The notes under the pieces are model-generated. The model ran no database searches, was not told where the DNA came from, and saw only the letters and a list, made by a program, of their open reading frames with translations. Of a DNA stretch of 64,000 nucleotides, positions 44,591-56,177 are shown piece after piece (position 1 is the stretch's first letter; each line of letters begins with the position of its first letter). The position numbers and the translations under genes were made by a program. The DNA lies in NCBI GenBank assembly GCA_008012315.1, contig SSEL01000002.1, positions 62,001-126,000 of the forward strand, given 5' to 3'. The DNA comes from Rhodospirillaceae bacterium (GTDB taxonomy: Bacteria; Pseudomonadota; Alphaproteobacteria; Dongiales; Dongiaceae).

Positions 44591-44637
44591 GACGTCTCCT
44601 GTCTCGTAGGCCTCTGCGGTTGTGTCGTCCTCTGCTG

Positions 44638-45747
44638 CTACGACGACGCTGCATTCAGCAGGACCGCCGAAGTGGGGCTCCAGCTTAACCAGATATCCTT
44701 GCCCACCAGATGGTCGACCTGGCCTTCGCGGATCATATTTTGGCGGGCAACGGCCATTGGCACCAGATTATGCACCGTTTCGACATAATAATGATTCCGG
44801 TCACCGAGATAAGCCCTGGCGGCCAATCGGCCTTTGACGACATTTTCTTGCGAGGACGGGAACGGCGTCTCGCTCAAGGTGATCTTCTCCGGCCGAACGG
44901 CGATGGTGACATTGCCATGCAAGACCTGACCTTCCTTGGCCGTCACTCGCAATTGACCGAAGGGGCCCGCATCCACCACATGATCGCCATGTGAGGTCGA
45001 CAGCAAGCGGCCATCGATGAAGTTCATCGATCCGATGAAGCCCGCAACCTCTCGGCAATTCGGTTCTTCGTAAAGCTGTTGCGCTGTATCGATCTGCAGC
45101 ACCCGCCCTTTCGACATGACCGCGATGCGGTCGGACATCGTCAGCGCCTCCTCCTGGTCATGGGTGACGAAGACGAAGGTGATGCCGACCGATTGCTGCA
45201 ATTGACGCAGCTCGAGCTGCATCTCCTCGCGCAACTTCTTATCCAGGGCACCTAGCGGTTCGTCCAGCAACAGCACTTTCGGCTGGCAGACCAGAGCACG
45301 TGCCAATGCCACGCGTTGGCGTTGCCCGCCGGAGAGCTGATGTGGCTTGCGATGGCCGTAGCTCGGCATCTTGATCAGATGAAGCGCCTTGTCGACCGCA
45401 TCATCGATGGCCGCCTTCGTCATCTGACGATTGCGGAGGCCATAGGCGATATTCTGGCGCACATCCAGATGCGGAAAGATCGCGTAATTCTGGAACACCA
45501 TGTTGGTCGCCCTGCTGTTCGGCGCCACGCCCGACATTGGCTGTCCGTCGATATAGATTTCGCCCTCGGTGGGGTACTCGAAACCGGCCAGCATCCGTAG
45601 CAACGTCGTCTTTCCACAACCGGACGGGCCGAGCAGGGAAAAGAATTCACCTTCACGGATAGTGAAGCTGATATCGTCGACCGCCCGCAGCGAACCGAAG
45701 AGTTTCGAGACGGACTTGATGTAGATGAAGCCGTCTTGTGCTGTCAT
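44638..45747 (-). CDS. potA: Spermidine/putrescine-type ABC importer ATPase
   Basis: A 369-residue PotA-type protein: Walker A GPSGCGKTT, Q-loop FQNYAIFPH, signature LSGGQRQRV, Walker B LLLDEPLGALD, H-loop THDQEEAL, and a C-terminal TOBE domain (about 285-365). It energises uptake through the two permeases. Overlaps the PotC-type permease by 4 nt. The substrate is presumed to be a polyamine or related amine from family and neighbours. Confidence 0.9.
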   Translation of the reverse strand: MTAQDGFIYIKSVSKLFGSLRAVDDISFTIREGEFFSLLGPSGCGKTTLLRMLAGFEYPTEGEIYIDGQPMSGVAPNSRATNMVFQNYAIFPHLDVRQNIAYGLRNRQMTKAAIDDAVDKALHLIKMPSYGHRKPHQLSGGQRQRVALARALVCQPKVLLLDEPLGALDKKLREEMQLELRQLQQSVGITFVFVTHDQEEALTMSDRIAVMSKGRVLQIDTAQQLYEEPNCREVAGFIGSMNFIDGRLLSTSHGDHVVDAGPFGQLRVTAKEGQVLHGNVTIAVRPEKITLSETPFPSSQENVVKGRLAARAYLGDRNHYYVETVHNLVPMAVARQNMIREGQVDHLVGKDIWLSWSPTSAVLLNAASS

Positions 45748-46562
45748 GATACCAGGGCTCCTGACTCTTTAACGGGACCGCCGCGGCGGCGGACCACTTC
45801 CGCGAGCGTCACCAGAATGACCGACCCCACCAGAATGCAGCTACCCAAGGCAAGGACACCGGGCAGGTTCTGGGGGAATCTGAGTTGGCTGAAGATGAAA
45901 ACCGGCAAGGTGCCATCCGATCCGCTTAGGAAAGCGGCGATCAGATATTCATCGAAGGAAGCGGTGAAGCAAAGCAGCAGACTGGACACGATGGCCGGCC
46001 AAACCAGCGGCAGCGTCACCCGCACCAGCACTTTCAGGGCCGAATCGCCGAGATCATAGGCGGCTTCCTCCAGGTTCCTGTCGAAACCCTCAAGGCGGGA
46101 GATGAGGATGAGCATGGAGAACGGCACGCAGAGCATCACATGCCCGGCCGCGACCGTCATCAGAGATAGCTCAAAGCCGAGGATCTTCCGCAACACGACC
46201 AGCAGTGCCAAGGCCAGGACCAGCGACGGGATGATCAGCGGCAGCATGATGAAGCCGACGAACAGGGCCCGTCCCGGCAAAGCGAACCGCGTCACCGCCT
46301 TCGCTGCGATGAAGCCCAATGTGGTGGCGATCACGGAGACGCTTGCCGCGACCTTCAGGCTGGCCTTGAGCGCATTGATCATCTGATCATTCTGGCTCAT
46401 CTGCTGATACCAGTTGAAGGTGAATCCCTTCAGCGGAAAGGTGATGTAGATGCTGTCATTCACCGAAAAGAGCGGCAGCAGCAGGACCGGCCCATAAAGG
46501 AAGATCAGGAAAAGGACTGCATAGGTGCCGAGTGCGCTTGGTCGAAGCCGAGATCCCATCAT
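45744..46562 (-). CDS. potC: PotC-type ABC permease
   Basis: About 272 residues, six membrane segments, with the EAA loop EEAAYDLGDSALKVLVRVTLPLV that docks the ATPase. The start is one of two adjacent ATG codons behind GGGAG; longer frames run into the upstream gene. It forms the pore with the PotB-type protein. Confidence 0.88.
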   Translation of the reverse strand: MMGSRLRPSALGTYAVLFLIFLYGPVLLLPLFSVNDSIYITFPLKGFTFNWYQQMSQNDQMINALKASLKVAASVSVIATTLGFIAAKAVTRFALPGRALFVGFIMLPLIIPSLVLALALLVVLRKILGFELSLMTVAAGHVMLCVPFSMLILISRLEGFDRNLEEAAYDLGDSALKVLVRVTLPLVWPAIVSSLLLCFTASFDEYLIAAFLSGSDGTLPVFIFSQLRFPQNLPGVLALGSCILVGSVILVTLAEVVRRRGGPVKESGALVS

Positions 46563-46563
46563 G

Positions 46564-47544
46564 TCACTCCCGCACCAGTCTGCGTTGCTGCCCGGTCGTC
46601 CAGAGGAACAGACAGACAATCAAGGTTACGACCAGCATCATGACGATAGAAACCGCCGCGCCCATCGGGGCGTTGTCGGACCGGGTGACAAGCGACTGGA
46701 TCACATTGCCCAGCATCATGCCGGACGTACCGCCGACCAGTGCCGGTGTCACGTAATCGCCGACCGTCGGAATAAAGACCAGCAGGGTCGATGCCAAAGT
46801 GCCCGGCATCGACAAAGGCAAGGTGACGCGCAGGAAGCGCTTGAGCGGACTGTCGCCAAGATCGGTCGCAGCTTCCAATAGCGAGCGGTCGATCTTTTCC
46901 AGCGAGACATAGATCGGCAGGATGGCATAGGCCGCCCATGCATGGCTGAGCGTGATGGTGACGGCGACCGGATTATAGAGCAGGAATTCCAGCGGCTTGG
47001 AAATGAGACCCAATCCCATCAGGCTGGAATTGATGACGCCATCGAAACCCAGGATGACTTTCCAGGCGAAGATGCGCAGAAGGTAGCTGATCCAGAACGG
47101 TACCGTGATCAGGACGATCCAGATCAGTTTGTGCTGGCGGATGCGGAAGGCCAGGAAATAGGCCATGGGATAAGAAAGCAGCAAGATCGCCGTCGTGGCG
47201 ATTGCCGACATGCAAACTGATCGGATCAGCAGGTTTATGTAAAGTGGCGATTCGTCATAGGCAAAAAACTGCCGATAGTTCTCCAGCGTGAAGGTCCGGT
47301 CGAAAACGATACCGTCCTGTGTCCAGAAACTGAGGACAACGAGCATGACCAGCGGAATACCGAGCAGCGCGACCATGACCAGCAAGGTCGGCGACAACAG
47401 GAGATAGCCCCTGACCGCCTCCGACCTTAGCCACAAGCGCCGCAACGTCCAACCGAGCGAGTAGGAAGGACTTGCGGATGCCATGGAATTTGTCGAGGAG
47501 CGGATCGATCCGATTGCCGACTCCTCCTGTTTTGCAACACTCAT
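46564..47544 (-). CDS. potB: PotB-type ABC permease
   Basis: A 326-residue permease with an N-terminal cytosolic tail of about 40 residues and six membrane segments; its EAA loop is LEAATDLGDSPLKRF. It partners the PotC-type permease. Its start is 82 nt after the binding-protein stop, separated by a hairpin. Confidence 0.88.
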   Translation of the reverse strand: MSVAKQEESAIGSIRSSTNSMASASPSYSLGWTLRRLWLRSEAVRGYLLLSPTLLVMVALLGIPLVMLVVLSFWTQDGIVFDRTFTLENYRQFFAYDESPLYINLLIRSVCMSAIATTAILLLSYPMAYFLAFRIRQHKLIWIVLITVPFWISYLLRIFAWKVILGFDGVINSSLMGLGLISKPLEFLLYNPVAVTITLSHAWAAYAILPIYVSLEKIDRSLLEAATDLGDSPLKRFLRVTLPLSMPGTLASTLLVFIPTVGDYVTPALVGGTSGMMLGNVIQSLVTRSDNAPMGAAVSIVMMLVVTLIVCLFLWTTGQQRRLVRE

Positions 47545-47584
47545 TTAAATGTCGGCTTCCCTCTGTTCATCTCCGGAACGGACA

Positions 47585-47615
47585 GGCCAAGCTTGCGGCA
47601 GCCACAAGCTTGGCC
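47585..47615. terminator. Hairpin between binding-protein and permease genes
   Basis: A perfect 11-bp stem, GGCCAAGCTTG / CAAGCTTGGCC, with a 9-nt loop. As in the sugar importer, it follows the binding-protein gene and lacks a U-tract. Probably keeps binding-protein mRNA in excess. Confidence 0.65.
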
Positions 47616-47626
47616 GATCGATGATC

Positions 47627-48742
47627 TCAGCCGCCGGCCTTGATCGTATTGAACAGGCTGACATATTTCTTCCGACGGTCTTCCGGCACCGCACGGAGGA
47701 ATACCGTGCGGCCCATCATTTCCGTCGGATTGCTGATCCCCAGTTCGTCAAGCACCTTGGGATCGACGAGGTCGAAAGCCTTCTTGTTGGCATGCCCCGT
47801 GCCGAGCGCCTCGACCAGATATTTGCCGGCTTCGGGGGAAGTGAAGGCATTGATGAAGTCATAAGCGAGATCCTCATGCTCAACATCCTTCATGAGGACC
47901 AGGCCGCAGACCCAGGTCCGCATGCCTTCCTTGGGATTCATATAGGCGACGGGCAATCCCTGCTTCTTCAGCCGCGCCACGGCGTCATTCCAGGCATAAG
48001 CGGCGACGAGTTCGCCGGAGGCCAGCCCCTGCTCGGCGGCCGACTGGTCCGACCAATAGAAGCGGATGTTATCGCGCTGATGCCGAAGCAGCTTCGCACA
48101 TTCCTTAAGCTGGTCATCGGGAATATCGAAGATATCGGGATAGCCGAGAATCGCGGCAGCGATTTCGACATTGGGCGGCCCGGAATCGTAGCTTGAAATC
48201 TGGCCCTTATACCGATCATCCGTGAACAGCAGCGACCAGGACGGATCGCCTTCGATCTTCACCTTGTCCGTGCGGTAGAGGATCGAGGTATTGCCCCAAT
48301 CGAACGGGACGAACCACCGCTTGCCGGCCTCGTCCACCGTTGCCGGCAGCTTCTGGATTTCCGGCCAGAAATCTTTGGCATGGGCCAGCTTGCTGTCGTC
48401 GAAAGCCTTGATCATCCCTGACTTTCGCCACCGCGCCATGTCATCGGCGCAGGGATGGGCGATATCGACCTTATAGCCGCCGGCAAGCTTGCTGAAGGCC
48501 TCATCCGTGTCGCCAAAGAAGCTGACATTCGGCGTGCCGTGCTTACTGACGTAATCAGGGAACAGCTTGGGGTCGTTGTAATTCGTCCAGGTATAGACGG
48601 AAACCTGATCGGCGGCGAAAGCCCGGCCGCGTGTTGCACTCATCACAGCAACGCCGAGACCGACCGAGGCCAACGCCTTGAGCATCGACCGTCGATCCAT
48701 CGGCTTTTGCCGGAGCTGCTTTTCGATGTGACACCACTCCAT
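47627..48742 (-). CDS. potD: PotD/PotF-type polyamine-binding protein
   Basis: A 371-residue exported protein with a twin-arginine-like signal (DRRSMLKALASVG, cleavage near FAA-D). The mature start, VSVYTWTNYNDP, is close to PotD. The binding-site pattern includes FFGDTDEAFSKL, VPFDWGNTSILYR and the AAYAWND segment. A strong GGGAGGAAAAG sets the start. First gene of the importer operon, divergent from a TetR gene. Confidence 0.88.
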   Translation of the reverse strand: MEWCHIEKQLRQKPMDRRSMLKALASVGLGVAVMSATRGRAFAADQVSVYTWTNYNDPKLFPDYVSKHGTPNVSFFGDTDEAFSKLAGGYKVDIAHPCADDMARWRKSGMIKAFDDSKLAHAKDFWPEIQKLPATVDEAGKRWFVPFDWGNTSILYRTDKVKIEGDPSWSLLFTDDRYKGQISSYDSGPPNVEIAAAILGYPDIFDIPDDQLKECAKLLRHQRDNIRFYWSDQSAAEQGLASGELVAAYAWNDAVARLKKQGLPVAYMNPKEGMRTWVCGLVLMKDVEHEDLAYDFINAFTSPEAGKYLVEALGTGHANKKAFDLVDPKVLDELGISNPTEMMGRTVFLRAVPEDRRKKYVSLFNTIKAGG

Positions 48743-48775
48743 CTTTTCCTCCCATAATTTTTGTTGATTAAATTG

Positions 48776-48791
48776 TTTTAGTCGAATAAAA
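48776..48791. promoter_or_regulatory. AT-rich dyad in divergent pot/TetR intergenic region
   Basis: TTTTAGTCGAATAAAA is a near-palindrome in the 212-bp region between the importer operon and the TetR gene. It is a candidate operator for the TetR protein, controlling both. The region is markedly more AT-rich than its surroundings. Confidence 0.45.
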
Positions 48792-48954
48792 GATTACTGG
48801 AGTTTTTCGGCAGTCGTCAAGGGAGAGAAAGCTCCGGCCTTTGTTTTTTCGCAGAATCAAGACCTAGGGCTCCCTGCCTCGCAAATGGCCTCAAACATGG
48901 ATTGCCGAAGGACGACCCGTCAGCCGAGCATCGGGAGGAATCGGGGTATTTTCA

Positions 48955-49773
48955 ATGAACGAAGCGGGGCGACGGAAAGCGAAACAATCCACGAAAGAGG
49001 CAGACGCATTGCAAAGGAGCCGTGCGTCGCAAAAGGGCACCGTGCCGGCGAAAGATGCGCCGCTGCGTGACCGCAAGAAAGCAACGCAGCGCACCAACCT
49101 GTTGCGTATCGCTTATGAGCTGTTTCTCAAGCGAGGCTTCGATCAGGTCCGCCTCGAGGACATTGCCTTTCATGCCAATGTCTCCGTGCCCACGTTCTAC
49201 AATTACTTCAGCAACAAGCGGGACCTGCTGATCGCGATCCTGATGCAGGACCGCAAGGACGGCGCACCATCCTATGAGAAGGTTTTGGCCAATCCGCCGG
49301 CCGATCCGGGCGATGCTATCGCCGAGCTCATTTATGCCAATGTGTTCATCATCCGCAGCCCCTCGGATAAACGCCTGTGGCGTGAAATCTTCGCCGCCGT
49401 GGCGCTCAGCCACGATCGCGAGCAGGATGCCTTCAATCGCAACCACCAATCCTTCAAAACCTATATCAAGCGGTTGCGGCAACACTTCGTCGAGAAGCAG
49501 ACCCTGCCAGCGGACTATCCGCTGGATCTGGCCTCGGATCTGATCTTCGCGCTGAATGCACAGAACTTGCGGCGTCTCGCCGCCAGCAAATGCTGCACAC
49601 CGGAAGATATCCGCGAGATCACCCGTCGGCAGATGCGCCTGCTGCTGCAGCGCAACAGTGATGCCATCACGGATGCTCGTCCGCCATCCATGCCGAAACC
49701 CGGCATATCTAACCATCCAGTCAAGAAACGCTCACGTCCGGAAAGACCAGTTCATGTTCAAAACAAGGCCTGA
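48955..49773 (+). CDS. TetR-family regulator
   Basis: A 272-residue regulator. The first about 40 residues are a basic tail; the helix-turn-helix lies about 45-95 (LFLKRGFDQVRLEDIAFHANVSVPTFYNYFSNKRDLL), with a helical ligand domain after it. A paralogue about 10 kb downstream shares the whole architecture. It is divergent from the pot operon, overlaps the first GGT gene by 20 nt, and probably controls both, perhaps in response to an amine or gamma-glutamyl compound. Confidence 0.88.
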   Translation: MNEAGRRKAKQSTKEADALQRSRASQKGTVPAKDAPLRDRKKATQRTNLLRIAYELFLKRGFDQVRLEDIAFHANVSVPTFYNYFSNKRDLLIAILMQDRKDGAPSYEKVLANPPADPGDAIAELIYANVFIIRSPSDKRLWREIFAAVALSHDREQDAFNRNHQSFKTYIKRLRQHFVEKQTLPADYPLDLASDLIFALNAQNLRRLAASKCCTPEDIREITRRQMRLLLQRNSDAITDARPPSMPKPGISNHPVKKRSRPERPVHVQNKA

Positions 49774-51547
49774 AGTAAACGGAACCTTTGGTGTTGTGAC
49801 CTCGACGCATTGGCTGGCCACCGCTGCGGGTATGTCGATCCTGGAAAAAGGTGGCAACGCCTTCGATGCCGCCGTCGCCACCGGTACCTCGCTTCATGTT
49901 GCCGAGCCGCATCAGAACGGGCCGGGAGGTGAAATGCCGCTCGTTCTTTATGCTGCAGCGACAGGCAAGGTCGAGGTGATCTGCGGCCAGGGCGTCGCAC
50001 CAAAAGCGGCGACCGTGGGAAAGTTCAAGGAGCTCGGCATCGATATCATTCCCGGCAATGGCCTGCTGCCCGCCGTGGTGCCCGGCTCGTTCGGCGCCTG
50101 GATGCTGCTGTTGTCGGAATATGGCACGATGAGCCTGCGGGATGTGCTGACGCCGGCGATCACCTATGCCCGTGACGGCTTCTACCTTCTGGAAAATACC
50201 GCCGCCATCATTCGCAATGTCGAGCATCTGTTTCGCAACGAATGGCCGGCCTCCGCGGAGGTCTGGCTGCCCGGCGGCAATCTTCCCCAGGCCGGAAAGC
50301 TGTTCCGCCGGCCGCATCTCGCCGCCACATTCGAACGGATTATCCGCGAAGCCGAATCCGCCAGCGGCAGCCGCACGGGCCAGATCGAAGCCGCGCGGCG
50401 CTGCTGGTATGAAGGTTTCGTCGCCGAAACGGTGGATCGCTTCTTCCGGACCAGTCAGTTGCAGGACACCACCGGCGAGCGGCATGGTGGCCTCCTGACC
50501 GGGGACGACATGGCGGCCTGGCGCGCCACGCTCGAAACGCCCGTCTCCTATGATTATGAGAACTACACCGTCCACAAAGCAGGGCCTTGGAGCCAAGGGC
50601 CGGTCTTCCTGCAGCAACTTGCCCTTCTGAAAGGCTTCGACCTGAAGAAGATGGGCAGCGACAGTGCGGAATTCGTACATACCGTCACCGAATGCGCGAA
50701 GCTCGCCTTCGCCGATCGCGATGCCTATTACGGCGACCCGGATTTCGTCGACGTGCCGATCCGGCAGTTGCTCGACGATGCATATAATCTTGGGCGGCGG
50801 AATCTGGTCGGCGGCAATGCCTCGCTGGAACTGCGTCCCGGCACGATCCCCGGTTATACGCCGCATGTCGTCATCAGGCCGAAGGGATCGACGGTCATCG
50901 CGACACCGGAATCGCTCGATTTCAACTATCCGCGGCCGAAGGAAGACCTGCCGGACTCGGTCGCGACTGGCGATACCACGCATTTCGACATCATCGACCG
51001 CTTCGGCAACATGATCTCGGGCACGCCGAGCGGATCGTCCCTGCATATGGCGCCGGTGGTGGCCGGCCTTGGCTTCGGCATGCCGGCCCGGGCACAGATG
51101 TTCTGGCTGGAAGACGGCGTGCCGGGCACCCTGCTTCCCTGCAAGCGGCCTCGTACCACGCTGACGCCGACGATCGCCATGCGGGACGGCAAGCCCTATA
51201 TGGCCTTCGGCACGCCCGGTGGCGATTGCCAGGACCAATGGGCGCTGCAAGCCTTCCTGCGGCATGTGCATTTCGGTCTCGATCTGCAGGCCGCGATCGA
51301 TGCCCCCACTTTCCACACCTATCATCTGGTCGATTCCTTCTTCCCCCGTGAATACGATCCCGGCCATCTCGCCATCGAGGGACGTTTCAGCAAGCAGGTG
51401 CAGGAAGACCTGCGCAAGCGTGGCCATCGCCTCGAAGTCTATGACGACTACACGCTGGGCTACGTGACCGCCGCGGCGACGGATGATGGATTGCTGAAAG
51501 CCGGTGCCAGCCCACGGGAAGCCCAGTGCTATGCCGCCGGCCGATGA
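49754..51547 (+). CDS. Gamma-glutamyltransferase-family Ntn-hydrolase (1)
   Basis: A 597-residue GGT homologue. N-terminal marks: GVVTSTHWLATAAGMSILEKGGNAFDAAVA and NGPGGEMP. The autocleavage/catalytic Thr lies in DTTHFDIID, so a nucleophile is retained. The usual PRSSMSP segment reads PRTTLTPT, which suggests a GGT subgroup with a different acceptor or acyl group. No signal peptide, so it is probably cytosolic. It starts inside the TetR gene and is followed by a paralogue. It could remove a gamma-glutamyl group from an intermediate in this locus. Confidence 0.87.
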   Translation: MFKTRPEVNGTFGVVTSTHWLATAAGMSILEKGGNAFDAAVATGTSLHVAEPHQNGPGGEMPLVLYAAATGKVEVICGQGVAPKAATVGKFKELGIDIIPGNGLLPAVVPGSFGAWMLLLSEYGTMSLRDVLTPAITYARDGFYLLENTAAIIRNVEHLFRNEWPASAEVWLPGGNLPQAGKLFRRPHLAATFERIIREAESASGSRTGQIEAARRCWYEGFVAETVDRFFRTSQLQDTTGERHGGLLTGDDMAAWRATLETPVSYDYENYTVHKAGPWSQGPVFLQQLALLKGFDLKKMGSDSAEFVHTVTECAKLAFADRDAYYGDPDFVDVPIRQLLDDAYNLGRRNLVGGNASLELRPGTIPGYTPHVVIRPKGSTVIATPESLDFNYPRPKEDLPDSVATGDTTHFDIIDRFGNMISGTPSGSSLHMAPVVAGLGFGMPARAQMFWLEDGVPGTLLPCKRPRTTLTPTIAMRDGKPYMAFGTPGGDCQDQWALQAFLRHVHFGLDLQAAIDAPTFHTYHLVDSFFPREYDPGHLAIEGRFSKQVQEDLRKRGHRLEVYDDYTLGYVTAAATDDGLLKAGASPREAQCYAAGR

Positions 51548-51558
51548 CTGAACCTACC

Positions 51559-51578
51559 GGCCGGACGTCCGTCCGGCC
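51559..51578. repeat. Hairpin between the two GGT genes
   Basis: A perfect 8-bp stem, GGCCGGAC / GTCCGGCC, with a 4-nt loop, just after the first GGT stop. Possible attenuator or mRNA stabiliser. Confidence 0.55.
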
Positions 51579-51646
51579 TCACCGCCCCCGAACGACCTGT
51601 CACTGAACCAACTGCAACTGAACGATTTGAGATTCTGGATATCATC

Positions 51647-53461
51647 ATGGTTACATCAAGACCGGAAATCGTCGGAACCTATGGCGTCGTCGCCACCACC
51701 CACTGGCTTTCGACCACTGTCGGCATGACCATCCTGGAACGCGGCGGTAATGCCTTCGATGCCGCCGTCGCTGCCGGCTGCGTGTTGCATATTGTCGAGC
51801 CGGAACAGAACGGACCGGGTGGCGACGTCCCCATCGTCCTCTGGTCCGCTGCAAAAAAGCAGGTTGACGTCATCTGCGGCCAGGGCGTGGCCCCCGCCGC
51901 CGCGAGTGTCGGCAAGATCAAGGAGCTCGGCCTCGATATCATGCCCGGCATCGGCCACATACCGGCGGTGGTTCCCGGCTCCTTCGGCGCCTGGATGCTG
52001 CTGTTGCAGGAATACGGCACGATGAGCGTGCGCGACGTGCTGAGCCCGGCCATCGAGATCGCCCGCAACGGCTTCCATGTGAAGCCGGAAGTCTCATCGA
52101 TCCTGAAGAACCTCGCTCCCTTCTTCAAAAAGCATTGGCCAAGTTCAGCGGCGGTCTTCCTGCCCGGCGGCAAGGCGCCGGAAGCCGATAGCCTGATGGC
52201 GCTGCCCGCCCAGGCGGAGACCTATGTGCGCATCATCGCCGAAGCGGAAGCCGCCGGCGGCAACCGCGAACACCAGATCGAGGCGGCCCGACGTGCCTGG
52301 TATGAAGGCTTTGTCGCGGAAGCGGTCGACAAATTCTTCCGCCAGCCGGTGATGGATACCTCGGGCGAGGCCCATGCTGGCTTCATGACCGGCCAGGATC
52401 TCTCCAATTGGCGCGCCACCATCGAAGAACCGATTTCCACGACCTATCATGAATACGAGGTCTTCAAGCCGGGTCCCTGGGCGCAGAGCCCGGTCATGCT
52501 GCAGCAACTGGCGCTGCTGCGCGGCTTCGACCTCGCTTCCATGGATCCGACCGGGCCGGATTTCGTCCATACGGTCCAGGAATGCGCCAAGCTCGCTTTC
52601 GCCGATCGCGATTCCTTCTACGGCGATCCGAAATTCGCCGATGTGCCGCTGCGTGTCCTGTTGGGCGAAGAATACAATATCGAACGGCGCAAACTCGTCG
52701 GCGGGGAAGCCTCGCTCGACCTCCGGCCGGGCACGATCGGCAATTTCGGCGGCGGCATTCCGCAGCGCGCCTCGGGCTCGACCAAGGTCGCCCATCGCGA
52801 AGCCATCGTCGATGCCGAATCCGAGCGGACCAAGAGCTATGCCGAATATCTCGCCAGCAAGCATGGCGATACCTGCCATCTCGATATCATCGATCGCTGG
52901 GGCAATATGATTTCGGCAACGCCCAGCGGCGGCTGGCTCAGCGGCTCGCCGGTGGTGCCGGGGATCGGCTTCAGCATCTCCGTGCGTGGCCAGATGTTCT
53001 GGCTCGATGAAGGCCATCCCAACAGCCTCGAACCTGGCAAACGGCCCCGCACCACCTTGACCCCCAGCCTGGCAACCCGGCATGGCGACCCTTACATCGC
53101 CTTCGGGACGCCCGGCGGCGATCAGCAGGACCAATGGGCCTTGCATGCTTTCTTGCGCCATGTACATCACGGCCTCAATCTCCAGGCGGCGATCGATGCG
53201 CCGAGCTTCTATACCCAGCATTTGCCAAGCTCGTTCTATCCGCGCGAATGGCTGCCGGGTCATCTGGCCGTCGAATCGGCTTTCCCGGATGAGACCCTGG
53301 CCGAACTGAACCGGCGCGGGCACCGTCTGGAAGTCTTCGGGCAATGGGAGCACTACAACTCGGTCACCATGGCAACGCGCGCCATCGCACCGCAAGCCGG
53401 CCATGTTCTGAGGGCTGGTGCAAGTCCCAGGCGTATGCAATCCTACGCCATCGGTAGATAG
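51647..53461 (+). CDS. Gamma-glutamyltransferase-family Ntn-hydrolase (2)
   Basis: A 604-residue paralogue of the preceding gene, roughly half identical, with the same layout: GVVATTHWLSTTVGMTILERGGN at the start, NGPGGDVP, a nucleophile segment DTCHLDIID, and PRTTLTPS. The second position after the Thr is Cys rather than Thr, a difference from the first copy. Cytosolic by sequence. The pair may work as different specificities or as a hetero-assembly; both are untested. Confidence 0.86.
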   Translation: MVTSRPEIVGTYGVVATTHWLSTTVGMTILERGGNAFDAAVAAGCVLHIVEPEQNGPGGDVPIVLWSAAKKQVDVICGQGVAPAAASVGKIKELGLDIMPGIGHIPAVVPGSFGAWMLLLQEYGTMSVRDVLSPAIEIARNGFHVKPEVSSILKNLAPFFKKHWPSSAAVFLPGGKAPEADSLMALPAQAETYVRIIAEAEAAGGNREHQIEAARRAWYEGFVAEAVDKFFRQPVMDTSGEAHAGFMTGQDLSNWRATIEEPISTTYHEYEVFKPGPWAQSPVMLQQLALLRGFDLASMDPTGPDFVHTVQECAKLAFADRDSFYGDPKFADVPLRVLLGEEYNIERRKLVGGEASLDLRPGTIGNFGGGIPQRASGSTKVAHREAIVDAESERTKSYAEYLASKHGDTCHLDIIDRWGNMISATPSGGWLSGSPVVPGIGFSISVRGQMFWLDEGHPNSLEPGKRPRTTLTPSLATRHGDPYIAFGTPGGDQQDQWALHAFLRHVHHGLNLQAAIDAPSFYTQHLPSSFYPREWLPGHLAVESAFPDETLAELNRRGHRLEVFGQWEHYNSVTMATRAIAPQAGHVLRAGASPRRMQSYAIGR

Positions 53462-53467
53462 CTCGGT

Positions 53468-53491
53468 TGTGGCCCCCCGACGGGGGCCACA
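53468..53491. terminator. Hairpin after second GGT gene
   Basis: A 10-bp perfect stem, TGTGGCCCCC / GGGGGCCACA, with a 4-nt loop, followed by a short T-containing stretch. Likely a partial terminator between the GGT pair and the ligase genes. Confidence 0.65.
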
Positions 53492-53531
53492 GGCGGCTGT
53501 CTTATTGTTCAGACCGTCTGGAGATCCGTAG

Positions 53532-55060
<1,529 letters not shown>

Positions 55061-55064
<4 letters not shown>

Positions 55065-56038
55065 AGATCGCAATTGTCGGAGCGGGGGCGATTGGCGGCC
55101 TCCTCGGTGGCCATCTCGCCCGGATCGGCGTCGATGTGACACTGATCGCGCGCGGTCCCCATCTCGCCGCCATCAAGCAGAACGGCTTGCGGGTGACGGG
55201 TGCCGGATCGGATTTCACCGTCCATCCGAAAGCGGTGGAGGATCCGGCCGAAGCCGGTGCGCAGGATTATGTCATCGTCAGCCTGAAATCGCCCGCCGTG
55301 GCGAACATGGCGAAAAAGATGGTGCCGCTGCTGAAGGACGACACCGCCGTGGTCATGGCGGTGAATGGCCTGCCCTGGTGGTACTTCCATGGCCTTGAAG
55401 GCCCATTGCAGGGCCGCAAGCTCACCAGTCTCGATCCCGAAGGACTGCAATGGGATTTCATCGGACCGCAGCGCGTCCTCGGCTGCGTCGTCTATCCGGC
55501 TGCCGAAGTCTCCGATCCCGGCGTCATTACCCATGTCTCCGGTGATCGCTTCAGCCTTGGTGAACCGGGCAAGGAAGTCACCGACCGGGTCCGCACGCTC
55601 AGCAAGCTGCTGATCGATGCCGGATTGAAAGCGCCGGTGAAGAAGGACATCCGGGAAGAAATCTGGGTCAAGCTTTGGGGCAATGTCGCCTTCAATCCGC
55701 TCAGCGCCCTGACCGGCGGGACACTGGCGCAGATCTGCGGCAATGCGGAGACGCGGGCCGTGGCCAAGGCGATGATGACCGAAGCGGAAAATGTCGCCAA
55801 TGCCGTCGGCGTCAAGATGCCGATCGATATCGAGAAGCGCATTGCCGGCGCCGCCGCCATCGGCGAGCACAAGACCTCGATGCTGCAGGATTTGGAACGT
55901 GGCCGGCAGATGGAGATCGATGCCATCATCGGCAGCGTTGCCGAGCTGGCACGGCTTGTCGAGGTTGCCACGCCAACGATCGACGCCATTCTCGCCCTTG
56001 TGCGGCAGAGGGCGTCTCTACTCGGCCTCTATCCATAA
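55061..56038 (+). CDS. Ketopantoate-reductase-like oxidoreductase
   Basis: A 325-residue protein of the PanE/ApbA fold: N-terminal nucleotide motif VGAGAIGGLLGGHL, the family lysine and asparagine in VKLWGNVAFNPLSALTG, and a C-terminal helical domain. Starts at GTG overlapping the ligase stop (GTGA). In operon context it more likely reduces a 2-oxo acid intermediate than makes pantoate. A hairpin-like inverted repeat follows the stop. Confidence 0.84.
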
Positions 56039-56177
56039 CGGGACGGCCCAGGTGAGATTGATCTTTCTAATCGCCTGGACCGCGCGCCTGGCTCTGCTCA
56101 GAAAGTTGGAATGACGGCGATCGCTGCTTCATCAACACAGCGATTGACTCAACTGAGCATGACAACAGGTGACTATC

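Noticed and set aside
49721-51427. Very long leftward open frame (over 560 codons) across the first GGT gene
   Set aside because: Antisense to a clear GGT gene; it reads as His/Arg-rich with no family motifs, an effect of GC-rich codon use.
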